From: Haloferula luteola
Lineage (GTDB): Bacteria > Verrucomicrobiota > Verrucomicrobiia > Verrucomicrobiales > Akkermansiaceae
Direction of reading: 5' to 3'
Assembly: GCF_014201715.1 (NCBI RefSeq)
Contig: NZ_JACHFD010000003.1
Span: forward strand, 186,001 to 250,000
DNA length: 64,000 nt
This document shows positions 15,591 through 23,684 of this stretch, in pieces. Under the pieces are notes generated by a model that was not told the origin of the DNA, made no database searches, and worked only from the letters and a program-made list of their open reading frames with translations. Numbering within the stretch: position 1 is the first letter of the stretch; each line of letters starts with the position of its first letter. The translations under genes were made by a program, and so were the position numbers.

Positions 15591-15710
15591 CTGGTGTGGC
15601 AGCAAGACGGTCGCGACTATGGACGACTTCCCTGCGAGCGATATTACGGCTTTACGGCCCCGTATATGCGTTACCTTCTCCCCTTAAAGCTTGCTAAGAT
15701 TAGGAATATA

Positions 15711-15739
15711 TTGACATTGTCGGCTTAAATATGTTAGAA
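15711..15739 (+). promoter_or_regulatory. Sigma-70-like promoter upstream of the ardC operon
   Basis: TTGACA (15711-15716), 17 bp, TTAGAA (15734-15739), in an AT-rich stretch. The terminator at 15890-15920 lies between it and ardC, so it would give a transcript of about 170-180 nt or a terminator-controlled leader. Confidence 0.55.
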
Positions 15740-15889
15740 TGCGCCATTCTCGGGATCATTGCGCGTTGGTGAGGTGTTATGTTGAAACACATTGAAACGA
15801 ATTCCCTGAAACGCTTTTCCGGTTTTTCTGCTATTCTGAACCTAGAATAGGAGAGATCCCCCAGTGCTCTGGATGAGCGCCCTGAATCA

Positions 15890-15920
15890 CCCGGTCATGT
15901 TCCGCATGGCCGGGTTTTTT
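15890..15920 (+). terminator. Rho-independent terminator before ardC
   Basis: CCCGGTCATG, TTCCG loop, CATGGCCGGG, then TTTTTT. A 10-bp stem with one G-T type pair. It faces the same direction as ardC, whose ATG is 69 bp downstream. Confidence 0.8.
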
Positions 15921-15988
15921 GTGGCCTGATTCCGGGCCAGGGCCCACGCAATCCCGTATTTCCCAATCAACAACCCATGGAGGCATGA

Positions 15989-16876
15989 ATGGCTCAAAGC
16001 CAATGGAGGAAGGGCGACCTCAGATCCGTCCATCAACGCGTCACCGAACGCATCATCGAACAGCTTGAACAAGGTGTCGTGCCCTGGCACTCACCCCATA
16101 TCGCAAAGATTGGCTTCCCGCGGAACTACCAGTCCGAAAAAGCCTATCGAGGCATCAATGTGATGCTCCTCGCCATGGCAGGGTATACCTCCCCGTGGTT
16201 TCTGACCTACAAACAGGCCCAAGGTCGCGGGGGGCAGGTTCGCAAAGGAGAAAAAGGCTACCCCATTGTCAAATTTGGCTCCTACAGCAAGGAGCTGGAT
16301 GACGGTGAGGAGGAGAAGCGGCATTTCCTGCGTCTCTACACCGTCTTCAATGCCTGTCAGATCGACGGCATCGAGTTTCCTCAAGCTGATCTTCCCCCCT
16401 TTACCGCTTCGACCAAGACTTACGTGGCGAAAGCCATCGTCACCCAGATGCCCCATCCTCCCGCAATCCATGAAGGCCGGTCGGTCCGCACTTGCTACGA
16501 TCCTGTGGCAGACGCCATCGACATCCCTCATCGTTCCTATTTCGAAAGTGGTGAGCGGTTCTATAAAAGCCTGTTCCATGAAATGGTCCATTCCACTGGA
16601 GCGGCCAAACGGCTGGCGAGGAAGTCCCTGATGGATAACCGGGGGATTTCCATGTCCGACAAGACGATCTACGGGAAGGAGGAACTGGTGGCGGAGATCG
16701 GTGCAGCGTTCCTCTGTGCCCATGCGGGGATCGTCATGGACAACCATGAGAATTCGGCTTCCTACATCAGCTCCTGGCTCACAGTTCTCAAGCAGGGGAG
16801 CAACCAACGCTGGATCGTTGAGGCTGCCGGGCAGGCACAGCAGGCCGTCGATTACATCCTCAAGGTGGAGCTATAG
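15989..16876 (+). CDS. ardC: ArdC-type antirestriction protein / zincin-like metallopeptidase
   Basis: 295 residues. The N-terminal ArdC ssDNA-binding domain (residues 10-130: RIIEQLEQGVVPWHSP, GFPRNYQSEKAYRGINVMLL, WFLTYKQAQGRGGQVRKGEKG) is followed by a zincin domain with HEMVH at 197-201 and the third ligand in GKEELVAEIGAAFL. The family protects incoming plasmid DNA from host restriction. It starts an operon with the xis-like gene (3-bp gap) and int. GGAGG lies 9 bp upstream of the ATG. The role in transfer is inferred from the family. Confidence 0.88.
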   Translation: MAQSQWRKGDLRSVHQRVTERIIEQLEQGVVPWHSPHIAKIGFPRNYQSEKAYRGINVMLLAMAGYTSPWFLTYKQAQGRGGQVRKGEKGYPIVKFGSYSKELDDGEEEKRHFLRLYTVFNACQIDGIEFPQADLPPFTASTKTYVAKAIVTQMPHPPAIHEGRSVRTCYDPVADAIDIPHRSYFESGERFYKSLFHEMVHSTGAAKRLARKSLMDNRGISMSDKTIYGKEELVAEIGAAFLCAHAGIVMDNHENSASYISSWLTVLKQGSNQRWIVEAAGQAQQAVDYILKVEL

Positions 16877-16879
16877 CCG

Positions 16880-17182
16880 ATGGAACTTCAAACGCCTCCA
16901 AGCGACGCTCAGCGCCCGTATTCTTGCACTACTTTAGCGGACCGCTGGGGTGTGTGTCGACAAACCATCCACAACATGATTCGGCAAAATCGAATCGAAA
17001 ACACCTTCACGGTGGGAAACATGATTAGAATCCCTGCATGGGAAGTAAGGAGAATTGAAAAATGTGGAATGACCACCCCGTCCTCTATCGAGGAAAATAC
17101 TACGCCGTCAGTGGCAGCGGAAACAACAAACGAAGAAGATCGCTTTCAACGACTAAGTTGGACATGGCGCGGAGTCGACTAG
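16880..17182 (+). CDS. Excisionase-like helix-turn-helix protein
   Basis: 100 residues with a MerR/Xis-type HTH: CTTLADRWGVCRQTIHNMIRQNRIENTFTVGNMIRIPAWEVRRIE. Such proteins direct integrases towards excision. Its last 121 bp overlap the start of int in another frame, typical of xis-int pairs. The C-terminal tail is acidic, with no recognisable domain. Confidence 0.7.
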   Translation: MELQTPPSDAQRPYSCTTLADRWGVCRQTIHNMIRQNRIENTFTVGNMIRIPAWEVRRIEKCGMTTPSSIEENTTPSVAAETTNEEDRFQRLSWTWRGVD

Positions 17183-18192
17183 CCGACCTCATCGCTGGGA
17201 GCCGTAAGGCCCCAAGTCTGATCAACGAGATCTTCGAACTCTATCGGGAGCACAAAGAAGACAGCCGCGACCGGCTAAGATACAAATGGAAGGTGCTTGA
17301 ACCTTATTTCGGCCATCTTCGACCAGATCAGGTCTCCCGAAAGGTCTGTCTTGCCTATCGCGAAGCCAGGCAAGTTGGCAACGGGACAATCATCAGGGAA
17401 CTGGGAGTTCTTCGGGCTGCCCTTCGTTGGCACGATCCCAATACCCCCGCAGTGTTCGAGTTCCCGGCGTCTCCTCCGCCTCGTCATCGCCATTTGAGCC
17501 GTGAAGAGGTTACGAAACTGATCGATGCCTGTGAGCAGCCCCACGTTCGGCTTTACATCGTGCTGGCACTCTGCACGGGAGCGAGGAAAGGGGCTTTGCT
17601 CGACCTTACTTGGGATCGAGTCGATTTTGACAATGAGCTGATCGACTTGGGCGTCGGTGAAGGTAACAAGGGCCGTGCCACTGTTCCTATCAATCGGACT
17701 GCACTGGAGACCCTCAAAGAAGCCAGAAAGGGAACTCTGAGCAATCATGTGATCGAGTACCAAGGCAAGGCTCTGAAGGACATCAAGCGCGGCTTCCAGA
17801 CGGCGGTTAAAGCGGCTGGTCTGAAAGATGTCTACCCACACGCACTCCGACATACCGCTGCCGTTTGGATGGCCGAGGATGGCGTCCCGATGTCAGAAAT
17901 TGCCCAGTTTCTTGGGCACAGCTCTACAAGGGTGACCGAGAAGGTTTACGCACGCTACACCCCGAACTATTTACGGAAGGCAGCTACTTCGTTGGAGTTG
18001 GGTGCAATTGCACCCTTTTTTCGAGGTGACACCGGGGAGCGCAATCTTCGCAAACCTAAGGTGAGTATGGCGCGAGTGACGGGACTTGAACCCGCGGCCT
18101 CCGCCGTGACAGGAACACGGGAGCGCGTCCATATGAGAAAATCCGTGTCAATCGAGTTCAACCGGCATCCATTTCGGACCATCTTGAAGTAG
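17062..18192 (+). CDS. Tyrosine-recombinase integrase of the mobilizable element
   Basis: 376 residues. A core-binding domain covers roughly residues 50-130. The catalytic domain has Arg in CTGARKGALLDLTW, HALRH, LGHSSTRVTEKVYARY (nucleophile Tyr). The last codons (MARVTGLEPAASAVTG) are the antisense of a tRNA-Asp 3' end, so here too the frame overlaps an attachment site. A terminator-like hairpin (18000-18021) lies inside the frame before that site. It probably catalyses integration at a tRNA-Asp gene; no intact tRNA-Asp is in the window. Confidence 0.9.
   Translation: MWNDHPVLYRGKYYAVSGSGNNKRRRSLSTTKLDMARSRLADLIAGSRKAPSLINEIFELYREHKEDSRDRLRYKWKVLEPYFGHLRPDQVSRKVCLAYREARQVGNGTIIRELGVLRAALRWHDPNTPAVFEFPASPPPRHRHLSREEVTKLIDACEQPHVRLYIVLALCTGARKGALLDLTWDRVDFDNELIDLGVGEGNKGRATVPINRTALETLKEARKGTLSNHVIEYQGKALKDIKRGFQTAVKAAGLKDVYPHALRHTAAVWMAEDGVPMSEIAQFLGHSSTRVTEKVYARYTPNYLRKAATSLELGAIAPFFRGDTGERNLRKPKVSMARVTGLEPAASAVTGTRERVHMRKSVSIEFNRHPFRTILK
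18000..18021 (+). terminator. Terminator-like palindrome inside int
   Basis: GGGTGC-AATT-GCACCC followed by TTTTTT. The same palindrome recurs at 18208-18225 as GGGGTGCAATTGCACCCC, the two copies flanking the tRNA-Asp fragment. Confidence 0.5.
18068..18113 (-). other. tRNA-Asp 3' fragment (integrase attachment site)
   Basis: Read on the minus strand, the 46 bases run from CCTGTCACGG (anticodon loop, GUC) through the T arm GCGGG-TTCAAGT-CCCGT to the acceptor end CACTCGC, G and CCA. The 5' half of a tRNA is absent: no GCGAGTG acceptor strand lies upstream. This is an att core of the adjacent integrase, not a functional tRNA. Confidence 0.75.
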
Positions 18193-18301
18193 AACATCCA
18201 GTGAACAGGGGTGCAATTGCACCCCCGACCGCCGCCCGTCGCGACCGCTTTCGATCCAGGCGGCAATTCAAGGGTGCATCACGATTACCTTTGCCTATCC
18301 C

Positions 18302-18326
18302 AAGCCCCTCCTCGGAGGGGCTTTTT
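18302..18326 (+). terminator. Terminator of the ardC-xis-int operon
   Basis: AAGCCCCTCC-TCG-GGAGGGGCTTTTT, a strong short hairpin with a T-run, 110 bp after the int stop codon. Confidence 0.8.
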
Positions 18327-18403
18327 CATTTATACCCACCTCAACAGAAAGGATCACCCCCATGATCACACGACCATTTCATGGCCCCATCGGCCTGTCT
18401 CAC

Positions 18404-18488
18404 GACCCTATAGGGTCATGCTGCTCGAACAGCTCGATTCACAGGATAGCAAGATGTGGTTTTCCGTGCCGGAAAACCCTCCATCTTG
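18404..18488 (+). other. Candidate origin of transfer (oriT)
   Basis: The mobCA leader contains a perfect palindrome, GACCCTATAGGGTC (18404-18417), and a long hairpin with arms CAAGATGtGGTTTTCC (18450-18465) and GGAAAACC...CATCTTG (18471-18488). A hairpin next to mobC and a relaxase gene is the usual oriT layout. The nic position is not identified. Confidence 0.55.
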
Positions 18489-18609
18489 GCAAGGGGCGGA
18501 CTGACCGTCCCCCCGTTGCATCCCCCCTGTATCCACGGCGCTTGGTTGCACCGATTTCGACCTTCCTCCGGTTGCGGCAGGCTCGCCGCGCGTATCGGGA
18601 GGTGTAGTC

Positions 18610-18951
18610 ATGGCCCGTCCCACCCTATCCTCCGACCGCCACCGTCTGCATCGCATCGTGTTTCGCCTGACTGACGGCGAGCATCGCGATCTCGCACGCC
18701 GCGCGAAGCAGTTGGACCGCCGCGCCAATGAGCTTGCCCGCATGCTCCTTCTCTCCGCTTTGGAGACGCCCGGTCAGGAGACCTCCTACTACGATCCAGC
18801 GGTTGTCAGCGAATTGAATGCCATCGGAAACAACCTCAACCAGATCACCAAGGGCATGCACATAACCGGGAGGTTGTCTCCCACCGTCACCGCGTTGTGC
18901 CAACGCATCGAAGACCTCATCGACGAGGCCATCGGGAAGGAGAATGAATAA
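18610..18951 (+). CDS. mobC: MobC-type relaxosome accessory protein
   Basis: 113 residues. A basic N-terminal ribbon-helix-helix-like part (HRLHRIVFRLTDGEHRDLARRAKQ) precedes the MobC signature NAIGNNLNQITKGMHITGRL. MobC proteins help the relaxase bind and open oriT. GGGAGG lies just upstream of the ATG. Its TAA overlaps the relaxase ATG (TAATG), so the two are translationally coupled. Confidence 0.85.
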   Translation: MARPTLSSDRHRLHRIVFRLTDGEHRDLARRAKQLDRRANELARMLLLSALETPGQETSYYDPAVVSELNAIGNNLNQITKGMHITGRLSPTVTALCQRIEDLIDEAIGKENE

Positions 18952-20291
18952 TGGTTCCCAGACTCGCAGCCCAAGGATGCTCCTTCAGCGGTGCTTTCCA
19001 ATACTATTTCCACGACAAGAACGCCCGCACCCAGAACCGCGTCGCTTGGACGGAGACACTGAACATGGTGACGGAAAAGGTGGAGAAGGCGTGGAAGGTC
19101 ATGGCCTACACCGCCAAGCATCAAGAGCGCTTGAAGGAAGCTTCCCATCAAAAACGATCCGGCGCGAAACTCAAAAATCCCGTGCTGGCCTTTTCTTTGA
19201 GCTGGCATCCCGAGCAAAAACCGGATCGGAACGCGATGATGGAGGCGGCCCGCACTTCACTGGCCAAGCTCGGCCTCACCGATCACGAAACCATGATCGC
19301 TTGTCACAGCGACGAGCCTCAGCCCCACATCCATCTCATAGTGAACAAAGTCCATCCCCGGACGGGACTGGTGGCCTGCCTGAAGCACGCCAAGCGCAAG
19401 CTCCAGGATTGGGCGCGCGACTATCAGAAAAAGGAGAGAACCATGTACTGTCCCCAGCGTGAAGAAAACTACCGTAAGCGTGAAGAAGGTCGCAAAACCC
19501 GCTATGCAAATCCGGCCATCGTCAAGGCATGGCAGAACAGCCATGATGCAAAATCCTTTGTTCAGCAGCTTGCAGCCAAAGGCTATGAACTGGCGCAGGG
19601 GCGCAAGCGTCTCGTGGTCGTCGATCCTTACGGCAAATCGTCCAACCCGACCCGCGACCTGAAAGCCGCACTTGGCGACAAATTCAAGGAGCAGGAATTT
19701 CGGGATCGATTGGCTGGGATTGAACCGTCGTCGCTACCGACACCGGAGGCAATCAAGGAGCGGCGCACCGCCGAAGAGAACAGGCGAAATGAAAGGTTGC
19801 GGGCTTTTGAAGAGAAAGCCGCCGAATTGATCGGTAAGCAGGCTGGGAAGCATCACGAAGAACGCTTGTCGCTCGCGAATCGTCATCATCAGCGCATTGA
19901 GCACAAGCGAACCGAGTTGGAAACTTTCTACTGCATCGGCGAACAGAATGTGCAGATTAACAGGTTGCAGGATCAACTCCGCAATCCGGGGTTCGTCCAA
20001 CGGATCAGCTTCAAACTCTTCAAAACGGATCGAAAGCTTGAGCGCGCTCTTCGTGAGATCGAGATGCAGCAGACCGATGCCAAGAGGCGCATGAACGAAG
20101 CCATCGGCACGCTGAAAAAAGAGCGTGATCGTGATTTCGGGCAGTTAGAGCGTATGCATGCTCAGGAGATTGAAGAGCTAAAGAGGCGTTTGGACGCATG
20201 GCGTCCGTCCGACCGTAGCCGTCGTGTTCATGAGAGGGAGCATACTTGTGACCTCGCCCTTGGTCGTGACGGTCCGGGCTTGAGCCGATGA
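18951..20291 (+). CDS. mobA: Relaxase/mobilization nuclease, MobP type
   Basis: 446 residues. The N-terminal relaxase domain shows YYFHDKNARTQNRVAWTETLN, NPVLAFSLSWHPEQKP and the metal-binding three-His motif in CHSDEPQPHIHLIVNKVHP. After residue 170 it becomes a long charged helical region (coiled coil about 255-420) that probably contacts the coupling protein. No type IV secretion genes are in the window, so the element would be mobilizable rather than self-transmissible. The active tyrosine is probably in the YYFHD segment. Confidence 0.88.
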   Translation: MVPRLAAQGCSFSGAFQYYFHDKNARTQNRVAWTETLNMVTEKVEKAWKVMAYTAKHQERLKEASHQKRSGAKLKNPVLAFSLSWHPEQKPDRNAMMEAARTSLAKLGLTDHETMIACHSDEPQPHIHLIVNKVHPRTGLVACLKHAKRKLQDWARDYQKKERTMYCPQREENYRKREEGRKTRYANPAIVKAWQNSHDAKSFVQQLAAKGYELAQGRKRLVVVDPYGKSSNPTRDLKAALGDKFKEQEFRDRLAGIEPSSLPTPEAIKERRTAEENRRNERLRAFEEKAAELIGKQAGKHHEERLSLANRHHQRIEHKRTELETFYCIGEQNVQINRLQDQLRNPGFVQRISFKLFKTDRKLERALREIEMQQTDAKRRMNEAIGTLKKERDRDFGQLERMHAQEIEELKRRLDAWRPSDRSRRVHEREHTCDLALGRDGPGLSR

Positions 20292-20727
20292 TTTGGCGGG
20301 GAAAGTCTTCCCCTCGCGGCTATTACATGCGCCACTACCCCTTCTGCGGGGACACCCCGCAATATTGCCGGTCTGGAGTTATTCATCAGGGTGAGGAAGC
20401 GGGCTTTCATAGCCCGTCCGCCTCCCCGAGCCCTGTGAGTAACTCCACCGGCCCCAGCCGGAAGGAGGTGGATTGTGACCTGGATTTTTGGCTTCATGAT
20501 CTCCCATCTTTTGGTGGGACGCACCGGCGCGGCACGAATCACATACCCCGTGGACGGAGGTCTCTTCGGCACTCACGTCTGAGGCGTTGCAACTCGGCCG
20601 CGTCGGTCGGCCTTCTCCAAAATGAACACTCAGATGCTGGCCCCACAGGCCCATTCAATATTGCCTTCAATGGAGAGGACAGGCGTCCGGAAGGTGGGGT
20701 CACTACAACCATGAACCATCAACAACC
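20292..20727 (+). other. Non-coding region before the IS110 transposase, bridge-RNA candidate
   Basis: 436 bp without a convincing gene. It holds several hairpins: GCGGGGAA-agtc-TTCCCC, GCGGGG-aca-CCCCGC and a nested structure at about 20370-20455 with outer arms GGAGTTA/TAACTCC and inner GCGGGCT/AGCCCGT. IS110-family elements encode their bridge RNA in a non-coding end next to the transposase, and this side fits the IS110 group. Element ends are not defined. Confidence 0.35.
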
Positions 20728-21981
20728 ATGTCCAACAACGACAGAAACGAAGCATATGCAGCCATTGTCGGCATCGACTGGGCCGACGAGGTCCATGCTG
20801 TTTGCCTCTGGGATGCGACCACTGAATCGATCACGCACTCGGACCTTTCGAGCAAGCCGGAGGCAGTCGATGCCTGGCTGGACGAGTTGGCAAAGAAGTA
20901 TCCGCTCAAGTCGGTTGCCATCGCCATGGAGCAATCGAAAGGCGCACTGATCAACCAGATGGCCGATAGGGCGGACCTTGTAATCTTCGCGCTTAATCCT
21001 GCCACTGTCGCCAGATTTCGGCAGGCGTTCTCTCCGAGCATGCGGAAGGACGATCCGTCCGACGCCCTGATTCTAATGGAACTTGTCCGCACTCACGGAC
21101 AAAAGCTGCGACGCAGGAAGGCATTGGATCCGGCAAGCCGACGGCTTAACATCCTCGTCGAGAACAGGCGCGGGATGGTCGATCTGCGCGTCAGCCTCAG
21201 CAATCGCCTCAGGCAGGCGCTCAAGGACACCTTCCCACAAGCTCTGGAGCTCATCGGACAGGAGATCTACACTCCGCTGGCGACCGACTTTCTGAAGCGC
21301 TGGTCTTCGCTCGCAGATCTCCAGCGCGCTCGTTTGGCTACGGTCCGCAAGTTTTACTATGCCCATCAAGTGCGACGGAAAGACGTGGTCGAACGCCGCA
21401 TACGAAAGATTGGGGAGATGGTTCCCCCCACGACAGATGACGCGGTGCTGGATCCAGCCAGGCTGCTGATCGTGGCGCTTTGCCGCCAACTCGCGGCTGT
21501 GCAGGACAGCATCAAGTCATTCGACAAGGAGATAGTAGAGGCGTTCGCTAAGCATCCCGATGCGCCGATCTTCCGATCATTACCAGGCGCGGGCGAGGGC
21601 CTTGCTCCTCGACTGGCAGCCGCATTTGGCAGCGACAGGTCCAGGTTTGAGAGCGCCAGTGCAATTCAGAGAGCAAGTGGGATCGCGCCAGTCAAGATCA
21701 CCAGTGGCAAGATGTCACGAACCTGCAGGCGGATCTCGCGTAGCCTTTTCCTACACCAGACCTTCTTTGAGTTCGCGTCCAAGAGCATCCAATTCTGTGG
21801 GTGGGCGAGGTCCTACTACGATGCCCATAGGTCTGCGGGGAAATGCTATGGCTCGGCGATTCGTGCTTTGGCCTTCAAGTGGCTGCGCATCATCTTCGCC
21901 TGCTGGAAGAACCATGAAGTCTACGATGAGGCGAAATACGTCGCACAGTTGGTAAAGCGGGGCTCACCCCTTGTGGCTTGA
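20728..21981 (+). CDS. IS110-family transposase
   Basis: 417 residues. The N-terminal DEDD RuvC-like domain has IVGIDWADEVHAV and KDDPSDALILMELV. The C-terminal transposase_20 domain has IFRSLPGAGEGLAPRLAAAFG and the conserved serine segment ASGIAPVKITSGK. The frame is intact from ATG 20728. These enzymes insert without terminal inverted repeats, guided by an element-encoded bridge RNA. It sits between mobA and the hamA leader. Confidence 0.93.
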   Translation: MSNNDRNEAYAAIVGIDWADEVHAVCLWDATTESITHSDLSSKPEAVDAWLDELAKKYPLKSVAIAMEQSKGALINQMADRADLVIFALNPATVARFRQAFSPSMRKDDPSDALILMELVRTHGQKLRRRKALDPASRRLNILVENRRGMVDLRVSLSNRLRQALKDTFPQALELIGQEIYTPLATDFLKRWSSLADLQRARLATVRKFYYAHQVRRKDVVERRIRKIGEMVPPTTDDAVLDPARLLIVALCRQLAAVQDSIKSFDKEIVEAFAKHPDAPIFRSLPGAGEGLAPRLAAAFGSDRSRFESASAIQRASGIAPVKITSGKMSRTCRRISRSLFLHQTFFEFASKSIQFCGWARSYYDAHRSAGKCYGSAIRALAFKWLRIIFACWKNHEVYDEAKYVAQLVKRGSPLVA

Positions 21982-22196
21982 GTGGAGTTAACAGGCTTAT
22001 CGGGCCGGATGATGCCATGGCGTCATTCTGAAGAAAAACTCACCGTAAGAACTCTCGGACCTTCACAGCCAGAGTCGCTGGAGCTTGCTGTGTACACCGG
22101 AGAGGAATCCTCGATGTGAATAGTCCGGGCAGATTCTCTTGACGGACCAGCTCAGATGTAACGCCCCGAAGACCGCCGCGCCGCCTACACGAGCTG

Positions 22197-22252
22197 ACTG
22201 TCCGGCAGGAAACGAGGAACGAGCGGACGGACAGTCAGCTCGTGTTGCCACC
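22197..22252. repeat. 18-bp perfect hairpin related to the structured elements
   Basis: ACACGAGCTGACTGTCCG (22197-22214) and its exact complement (22228-22245) enclose a 13-base loop. GTTGCCACC follows at once, as GTTGCTACC does in copies A and B. It lies 63 bp before copy B. The rest of 21982-22314 shows no gene. Confidence 0.7.
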
Positions 22253-22314
22253 ACCCAACCCTATACACCGAAACCCGCTTATCCCGGGATTCGGAGGGAC
22301 GAAAGGACCTTCGG

Positions 22315-22463
22315 GCTAAGAGGCTCCCGCCTCTCGCGCCTGCTAGCGGAATAGTCGTGACCGTGGCTCGCTGCGCTGCGCCCGCACCATCCCGACGATT
22401 CCGCTAGCAGTTGCTACCTCCGGTTTGTGTTCGCCGTTAGGGTTTCGTGCGTGGCGCGAAACA
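22315..22463. ncRNA. Structured element, copy B
   Basis: Hairpins: AGGC-tccc-GCCT; GCTAGCGGAAT (22342-22352) plus GTCG pairing with CGAC plus ATTCCGCTAGC (22398-22408); and GTTTCGTGC-gtg-GCGCGAAAC (22442-22462). The order, linkers and single-stranded blocks match copy A at 13756-13913 with compensatory stem changes. About 260 bp of AT-richer DNA without a gene then separates it from hamA. Confidence 0.5.
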
Positions 22464-22724
22464 TTTGGCTCCACTCCAAGGTGGTAATCTATCAACCTGT
22501 TCCTCGATTGGCGATAATTTTCTCCCTCCTTCTTCGCGTGTCGGCAGCGGGCATACGGCTTAAAACAGGGGCTTGATTCCCCAGTGCAGCTTCCTATACA
22601 CTCCTAGAAATCACCAGAAAGATCGTGATCAAACTGAATAAACTGAAATGCTTTCTTTGTCGTGGCATTAGCTAATGATGAAATTCCTAGGCCGTGATCT
22701 TGAATAATATGAGACATATCAATT

Positions 22725-23684
22725 ATGGTTGACAATATTTCTGATATTACCGCCGACGACTTGGCTTCTGCTCTGACAGGTGATCCGGGCACGCTTGATG
22801 TGCACTTAGCACTTATAGAGAGGGATGTTCTCATCGACGGCCATTTGGTCAAAATTCACTGCCACTGTCTGACTGTGGACGGCAACGGAAAAGTCCAGCC
22901 ACGTCGACTTGCCGAGTTCATGCGCAACGCTGTAGCTGATTATGCGATTCCACGAACGAAGTTAGCGAAGGCAAAAGAACGCGATAGAAAATACAACAGT
23001 ACCGAGGCCGTTGTAGGCTTACTGGAGGAAGCTCGTCGCTCGTTCACCGATCTGGCGAAGACTGGTGAAGGCGGTGAGATGCTACTCTTCCTTCTGGCAG
23101 AACGGTTTCTCGGACTGCCGCAGATCCTTTGCAAAATGGATCTGAAGACAGACGCGCGACTCCACTACCACGGTGCTGATGGCGTTTATGCAGGCATTAC
23201 GGATGACGGATTTCTGAAGCTCTATTGGGGCGAGTCAAAAATTTACAAAACGGCAAGCGAGGCCATCAAAGAATGCCTCGCTTCCCTTTCACCGTTTCTT
23301 ATAGAGCCTGATCATGAAGAGGCCGAACGCGAGCGGGATCTCATTCTGCTGAGCGACAAAGCAGATTTGAACGATCCTAAATTGACGGACGCGCTCAAGC
23401 GCTACTTCGACAAAAATTCCGTCATGTCTAACCGGAAGCGGTATTGCGGCGTGGCCTTGGTCGGATTTGATGCCGCGTTCTATCCCGGCGAAGGTGCCAA
23501 AGGAGTCGCAGACGACATAGCCGTGGCCGCGCGAACTGAACTAGAAAAATGGAAGGAAAGAGTCAGCTCACGCCTGACTGAAGAAAAGCTCGAGCAAATT
23601 GAGATTGAACTGTTTTGCCTTCCGCTGCCATCGGCGGATGGATTCAGAGATGCCTTTCTCAGTGCAATGGGACTGAAATTATGA
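22725..23684 (+). CDS. hamA: Hachiman defence nuclease HamA (DUF1837)
   Basis: 319 residues matching DUF1837: EMLLFLLAERFLGLPQILCKMDLKT, then GADGVYAGITDDGFLKLYWGESKIY, in which Asp152, Glu170 and Lys172 form the PD-(D/E)xK-like nuclease core. Hachiman is a two-component anti-phage system in which HamA is a DNA nuclease held inactive by the helicase HamB. The stop overlaps hamB by ATGA. Base composition is lower in GC than the backbone, in line with acquisition. The assignment rests on domain and partner; I could not search. Confidence 0.85.
   Translation: MVDNISDITADDLASALTGDPGTLDVHLALIERDVLIDGHLVKIHCHCLTVDGNGKVQPRRLAEFMRNAVADYAIPRTKLAKAKERDRKYNSTEAVVGLLEEARRSFTDLAKTGEGGEMLLFLLAERFLGLPQILCKMDLKTDARLHYHGADGVYAGITDDGFLKLYWGESKIYKTASEAIKECLASLSPFLIEPDHEEAERERDLILLSDKADLNDPKLTDALKRYFDKNSVMSNRKRYCGVALVGFDAAFYPGEGAKGVADDIAVAARTELEKWKERVSSRLTEEKLEQIEIELFCLPLPSADGFRDAFLSAMGLKL

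Noticed and set aside
15540-15728. 62-codon frame after the 31-bp inverted repeat
   Set aside because: It begins inside the repeat loop, has no ribosome site, and overlaps the promoter-like region.
18362-18607. 81-codon frame before mobC
   Set aside because: It runs through the oriT-like hairpin and has no recognisable protein pattern.
22253-22441. Integron attC-like site (ACCCAAC ... GTTAGGG)
   Set aside because: The boxes are not complementary enough, the R' box lacks the final pyrimidine, and no integron integrase is present.
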